DNA of 64,000 bases. Source: Erythrobacter sp047872805 (GTDB taxonomy: Bacteria > Pseudomonadota > Alphaproteobacteria > Sphingomonadales > Sphingomonadaceae). Shown here piece by piece: positions 60,474 to 64,000 of this stretch. Position 1 is the stretch's first letter; each line of letters starts with the position of its first letter. The notes under the pieces were generated by a model. It saw only the letters and a list, made by a program, of their open reading frames with translations. It was not told the origin of the DNA and did no database searches. The position numbers and the translations under genes were made by a program. The DNA lies in assembly GCF_047872805.1 (NCBI RefSeq), contig NZ_JBLQUK010000014.1, positions 12,156 to 76,155 on the forward strand, read 5' to 3'.

Positions 60474-60940
60474 GGTGCCCGCTCTCCGCGAAAGGGTTCG
60501 TCGCTTGTATAACCGCAACCGTAAAGCGTCATATCGCCGATCGCGACTGTGGCGGTGTAAGGGTACGAGCGGTCGCTCATCCCGTCGCTGCATTGGCCCG
60601 GCGTCAGTGCCACCTGAGCCAGATCGCCGTCCAATTCGCCGCTAAAACCAATGCCGTTGTTTCCGGCAAACCGTGCCACTCTAAACTCGGTCCCGTTGGC
60701 ATTATCTGGCGATGAATAGCGCGCAATATACGCCTCATGGGTGGGTTCAATTTCCAGGCCCCAGAACGGCTCAGTGCCGATCAATCTTATGCTGGCCGAA
60801 GGCGAAATGGCGTCAAATGGTTGGGCGTCATGGCTGATTTCACCTTCGGTCTGTGCGCAAGCGGCCAAGGCTGCAGGCAAAAGCGAGACGGACAATAGCG
60901 TGGCGGGCTGACAGACCGGTCTGGAAAATAGAAACCGCAT
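60470..60940 (-). CDS. COG3650-like lipoprotein
   Basis: 156 residues from ATG 60940 with lipobox LAAC. The mature protein contains IRLIGTEPFWGLEIEPTHEAYIARYSSPDNANGTEF (key: GTEPFWGLEIEPTH) and ALTPGQCSDGMSDRSYPYTATVAIGD, matching COG3650 membrane lipoproteins of unknown function; the two Cys may form a disulfide. It is followed by the coupled membrane-protein gene. Confidence 0.85.
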   Translation of the reverse strand: MRFLFSRPVCQPATLLSVSLLPAALAACAQTEGEISHDAQPFDAISPSASIRLIGTEPFWGLEIEPTHEAYIARYSSPDNANGTEFRVARFAGNNGIGFSGELDGDLAQVALTPGQCSDGMSDRSYPYTATVAIGDMTLYGCGYTSDEPFRGERAP

Positions 60941-60981
60941 GGCAATTCTCTTGTAGAGCTGCGCACTCCTAGAAAGAAGCA

Positions 60982-61019
60982 GGCCAGAACGCAAAGGCTG
61001 TTGCGCTGCTATTCTGGCC
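60982..61019 (-). terminator. Terminator after the fasciclin gene
   Basis: GGCCAGAA and TTCTGGCC pair, with an inner CGCAA/TTGCG stem. It lies 30 nt past the fasciclin stop. Confidence 0.65.
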
Positions 61020-61048
61020 CGCTCCGATCTTGTATGTGTCAGCCGGAA

Positions 61049-61630
61049 TTACGGCATCAACACAGTGTCGACCGCGTGAATGATACCGTTAGACGCTTCA
61101 ACATCAGTGGCCGTCACCGTCGAGCTACCGCCCTGCGCATCGGTAAGCACCACTGCTCCATCGACGATCTTCGCATTCAGCGTGCCGCCGCCAACAGTGT
61201 TGATGGTGTAGCCGTCATCGCCCGCGCCTTCGATCGCGGCGGTCAATGTAGCGGCATCAACTTCGCCTTGGACCACGTGGTAGGTCAGGATCGCAGCCAA
61301 TGTCTCGGTGTCATTGGTGGTCAGTTCGGTCAGGGTGGCCTCGTCAATCTTGGCAAAGGCATCGTCGGTGGGCGCAAAAACGGTGAACGGTCCCTCGCCT
61401 GACAATGTGCCACCAAGCCCTGCTGCGTTCACAGCGGCGACCAGAGTTGAGAAACCGCCATCAGCCTGCGCCACTTCAACAATTGTGCCCACTGGATTAG
61501 CCGCCTCGCTCATCGCGGTCTCGTCCGCCATCATGTTATCGGCAGGGTCAGTTTCAGGTGCGCAAGCAGCAAGCGCGAGAGCGCCGGAGGCAACAATCGT
61601 CGATGAAAGGGTAATCTTGAGAATGTTCAT
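61049..61630 (-). CDS. Fasciclin-domain lipoprotein
   Basis: 193 residues. Lipobox LALAAC after the signal. One FAS1 domain from ~50: GTIVEVAQADGGFSTLVAAV, GPFTVFAPTDDAFAKI, AAILTYHVVQGEV and a C-terminal SNGIIHAVDTVLMP, the usual FAS1 ending. The Met/Asp-rich spacer precedes it. Such lipoproteins act in adhesion or surface interactions. Monocistronic. Confidence 0.95.
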   Translation of the reverse strand: MNILKITLSSTIVASGALALAACAPETDPADNMMADETAMSEAANPVGTIVEVAQADGGFSTLVAAVNAAGLGGTLSGEGPFTVFAPTDDAFAKIDEATLTELTTNDTETLAAILTYHVVQGEVDAATLTAAIEGAGDDGYTINTVGGGTLNAKIVDGAVVLTDAQGGSSTVTATDVEASNGIIHAVDTVLMP

Positions 61631-61788
61631 AGGTCACTTCCTTTGAAATGAGTTTGGAGAAAGGCCAAAGCGCCTCCGGGGCCCTTGCTCGGGTCAGGGT
61701 CCATCCTCTTTACCCAATGCAGGCCGCAGACGGATGTTCCGAAAAACGGGATCTGCTTTCCTGCACAAGTCCAGGAACTGGAAAGCAC

Positions 61789-63057
61789 ATGTCCGGTTCC
61801 AGCCTTATGGAATTTGAACCCACACGATCCGCGGGGCTTAAGCGGCTTGAAGAATTTTTGCCGCACGCCGGGCGAGCCTATACCAATATCCGCAACCATG
61901 ATGAGGGTGCGCCGGATGCGGGATGGCGACGCGGCGTCTCACAGCTTTCGCCGTGGCTCCACACCGGGTTGCTGAGCGAAGCCGAAGTGATCGCTGCTGT
62001 GCTGCGCGCCCATTCGTTCGATGCTGCCGAGAAGTTTGTCGCCGAAGTTTTCTGGCGCATTTATTTCAAAGGCTATCTTCAGCAACGCCCGGTTATCTGG
62101 CGCAGCTATGTCAGCAACCGCGATGCGGCGCTGCACGATATCGAAACTGGAGCGGGCCGTTCGGCTGACTATGTTCAGGCTATCAGCGGTGAGACTGGCA
62201 TTGCCGCCTTCGATCACTGGGCGCGCGAATTGGTAAGCACGGGATACCTCCACAACCATGCTCGCATGTGGTTTGCCAGCATCTGGATTTTCACTTTGCG
62301 GCTGGATTGGCATCTCGGCGCAGATTTTTTCTTGCGCCATCTGGTCGATGGCGATGCCGCGTCCAACACCCTCTCGTGGCGCTGGGTCGGAGGGCTGCAC
62401 ACCAAGGGCAAGACCTATCTTGCGCGCGCCGACAATATTGCACGCTACACCGCCAATCGGCCCGGCGGACCGTTAACGGCTGAAGGTCTTGCGCAGACTG
62501 CCGCGCCACTGGAGAACGAGCAGGAATTTGTGCGCGAGCCCTTGGCTCTACCACCGCCGCCGCATGCGGCCGCCTTCGCGCAGCCCTATGCACTGCTCCT
62601 GCATGACGAGGCGGCCAGTCATGTCCCGCTCACTTTGCCGCATCCGCCCGCGTTGATTATCGGAGCGGCCCGAACCAAAGCGCGGTCTTCTTGCCCAATC
62701 GGTGAAATTCCTAATTCATTTGGTGTTGATGCGGTCAAAAACGGTATTGCCGAAGCCGCTGCGGCGTTTCGCTGCGAGGTGCGCGATTGGCATCCCGGCG
62801 CTGCGCTGGCTGATATTCTGAAGCAGACCGGTGTGGACCGCATCGTATTGCCGCATCTGGCCGAAGGATGGACCCGCGATAATCTGATGCCAGAGCTTGC
62901 GCCGATGATTGCTCGCGGCGAGGCGGTGGAACTCATGCCTGAACTCAGCCGCGTCACTTGGCCGCATGCGAAGGCGGGATTCTTTGGCGTAAACAAGATG
63001 ATTCCGGCATTGCTTGCCGATGCAGGAATTGCGGGCAGCGCCAGCCCTCCGCCTTGA
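61789..63057 (+). CDS. Photolyase/cryptochrome-like FAD-binding protein with C-terminal alpha/beta domain
   Basis: 422 residues from ATG 61789. The FAD-binding photolyase domain begins almost at the N-terminus (~10-225): YTNIRNHDEG, RRGVSQLSPWLHTGLLSEAEV, EVFWRIYFKGYLQQRP, GYLHNHARMWFASIWI, LVDGDAASNTLSWRWVGGLHTKGKTYL. The usual N-terminal antenna domain is absent. After a Pro-rich linker (~253) a second alpha/beta domain follows (~265-410): YALLLHDEAASH, ALIIGAARTKARSS, FRCEVRDWHPG and VDRIVLPHLAEGW. That order looks permuted. Whether it repairs DNA or signals is unknown. Confidence 0.85.
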   Translation: MSGSSLMEFEPTRSAGLKRLEEFLPHAGRAYTNIRNHDEGAPDAGWRRGVSQLSPWLHTGLLSEAEVIAAVLRAHSFDAAEKFVAEVFWRIYFKGYLQQRPVIWRSYVSNRDAALHDIETGAGRSADYVQAISGETGIAAFDHWARELVSTGYLHNHARMWFASIWIFTLRLDWHLGADFFLRHLVDGDAASNTLSWRWVGGLHTKGKTYLARADNIARYTANRPGGPLTAEGLAQTAAPLENEQEFVREPLALPPPPHAAAFAQPYALLLHDEAASHVPLTLPHPPALIIGAARTKARSSCPIGEIPNSFGVDAVKNGIAEAAAAFRCEVRDWHPGAALADILKQTGVDRIVLPHLAEGWTRDNLMPELAPMIARGEAVELMPELSRVTWPHAKAGFFGVNKMIPALLADAGIAGSASPPP

Positions 63058-63208
63058 CCAAATAATTTGTTCACTTTTGTCCTCTTTCAGAGCCGCCGCA
63101 GCGCGATTTATTCGTCAGTTCTGGACCGTGTTTGCCGGATCGATCCTTTTCCTTTGTTCGCTCGCTGCGCTAAGCTTTCGTCCATAATAACAATTGGGAC
63201 GCAGGATC

Positions 63209-64000
63209 ATGGCAGGCGGGTTGGCATTGGCGCTTAGCGGTGGGGGCGCGCGCGGCGCGTTTCAGGTGGGCGTCCTCGACGAACTCATCCGCGTTCGCAA
63301 AGTCGAATTTGAAACCGCAGCCGGGACGTCAACCGGCGCGATCCAGGCTGCCGGTGTGGTGCAAGACGATATTACCCGGCTGCACGATTTCTGGTCCGAA
63401 CTGACCGGCAATTCATCAATCTACCGCAGGCGCGGCGGCACCATCTGGCCGATCATTACCGGCAAGGATTCGCTGTATAATCCCGCCCCGCTCAAACGCC
63501 TGCTCCACGAAATGATCGACGAGGAAGCAGTCCGCACTTCGCGCAAGAACCTGCGGATCGCCGCTGTCAATCTGGCCACTTCCGAATTGCGTATCCTGAC
63601 AGAGAAGGATCGCAATATCGCCGACTGGGTCTATGCCAGCAGCGCCCAACCTCCTTTCTTTCCGCCCTACGAAACTCGCGGCGCGACCGGGCGTATCGAA
63701 CAATGGGTCGATGGCGGAGTCCGCGATGTCATCCCTCTGAATGCGGCGTTGACCGAACGTCCGCGCGCCGTGTTGGTAGTGCGCGCAGAGGCACCCTTAC
63801 CGCCTTCGAGTAAGCGCTTTGACACTCTGGTCGAGATTGGTCTCCAGTCAGTTGAGTTGCAGACCCGCGAGGTTGGCAACAGTGATATCGGCCATGTCGA
63901 TTTGATGAACCGTTTGCTCGCCGCTGAACCGCCCCGGGATTGCCGGAGGCCATTTGGTTTAAGTTATGCTGCCATGGCGGTATCGTCCAGCATGGCGTAG
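63209..64000 (+). CDS. Patatin-like phospholipase
   Basis: 263 residues from ATG 63209; the TAG stop is the last codon of the window. Patatin features: oxyanion loop LSGGGARGAFQVGVL, nucleophile elbow GTSTGAIQAAG and the Asp of the dyad in WVDGGVRDV. It should hydrolyse phospholipid acyl esters. The last ~20 residues (RPFGLSYAAMAVSSSMA) lack the helices that follow the core in longer relatives, so an early stop or frameshift is possible. Confidence 0.85.
   Translation: MAGGLALALSGGGARGAFQVGVLDELIRVRKVEFETAAGTSTGAIQAAGVVQDDITRLHDFWSELTGNSSIYRRRGGTIWPIITGKDSLYNPAPLKRLLHEMIDEEAVRTSRKNLRIAAVNLATSELRILTEKDRNIADWVYASSAQPPFFPPYETRGATGRIEQWVDGGVRDVIPLNAALTERPRAVLVVRAEAPLPPSSKRFDTLVEIGLQSVELQTREVGNSDIGHVDLMNRLLAAEPPRDCRRPFGLSYAAMAVSSSMA

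Overview
The window is high-GC DNA from an alphaproteobacterium, most likely a member of the Sphingomonadales (Erythrobacteraceae or close relatives). This rests on the alphaproteobacterial-type SspB, the ybgC-tolQRAB-pal order, the sphingomonad-style acyl-CoA dehydrogenase cluster, the DUF547 and TIR-TolB-TPR proteins, and two families of dispersed palindromic repeats typical of such genomes. It is inference from gene content; no rRNA or marker phylogeny was available. There is one tRNA (Ser-GGA), and no rRNA, CRISPR array, transposase or integrase.

1-11.6 kb: eight consecutive minus-strand genes end at the 3' face of the tRNA-Ser gene. They are a TIR-TolB-TPR protein, a small lipoprotein, a secreted trypsin-like protease, a SLOG-domain protein with a four-helix membrane module, an HSL-type esterase overlapping a LuxR-type regulator, an outer-membrane protein and a truncated repeat-bearing exported protein. 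This is the accessory part of the window and the best candidate for an undescribed sensing or immunity system.

11.7-26.9 kb: mostly housekeeping genes. They include a cyclophilin, bifunctional (p)ppGpp synthetase/hydrolase, an AbrB-Doc toxin-antitoxin pair, hemF, pdeM, infC (apparently starting at AUA), a DUF547 protein, an SLC13 transporter, a GAF-EAL protein, a cystathionine gamma-synthase-family enzyme behind a structured leader, a degenerate SDR, an FMN reductase and a J-domain protein.

26.9-35.4 kb (minus strand): the Tol-Pal envelope complex (ybgC, tolQ, tolR, tolA, tolB, pal), then hinT and the histidine genes hisE, hisF, hisA, hisH and hisB. Palindromic repeats sit inside both operons.

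35.5-42.4 kb (mainly plus): sspB, a small hypothetical, gmk, a GntA-like haem oxygenase overlapping a DUF1989 protein (candidate guanidino-compound metabolism), a TupA-like ATP-grasp protein, and a copper locus with csoR divergent from copA-copB across a clear operator.

42.8-51.4 kb: acyl-CoA catabolism. An SDR and two acyl-CoA dehydrogenases lie on the minus strand; an MFS/GPH transporter, an ACAD11-like dehydrogenase, a zinc alcohol dehydrogenase and an APH-type kinase lie on the plus strand. The last group resembles kinase/dehydrogenase routes for hydroxyacyl-CoA.

51.4-64 kb: a subtilase autotransporter, dapD, a dipeptidase, DoxX, SWIB, PEBP, an S41 protease, GFA, two small envelope genes, a fasciclin lipoprotein, a photolyase-like protein whose alpha/beta domain appears to be C-terminal rather than N-terminal, and a patatin-like phospholipase ending at the window edge.
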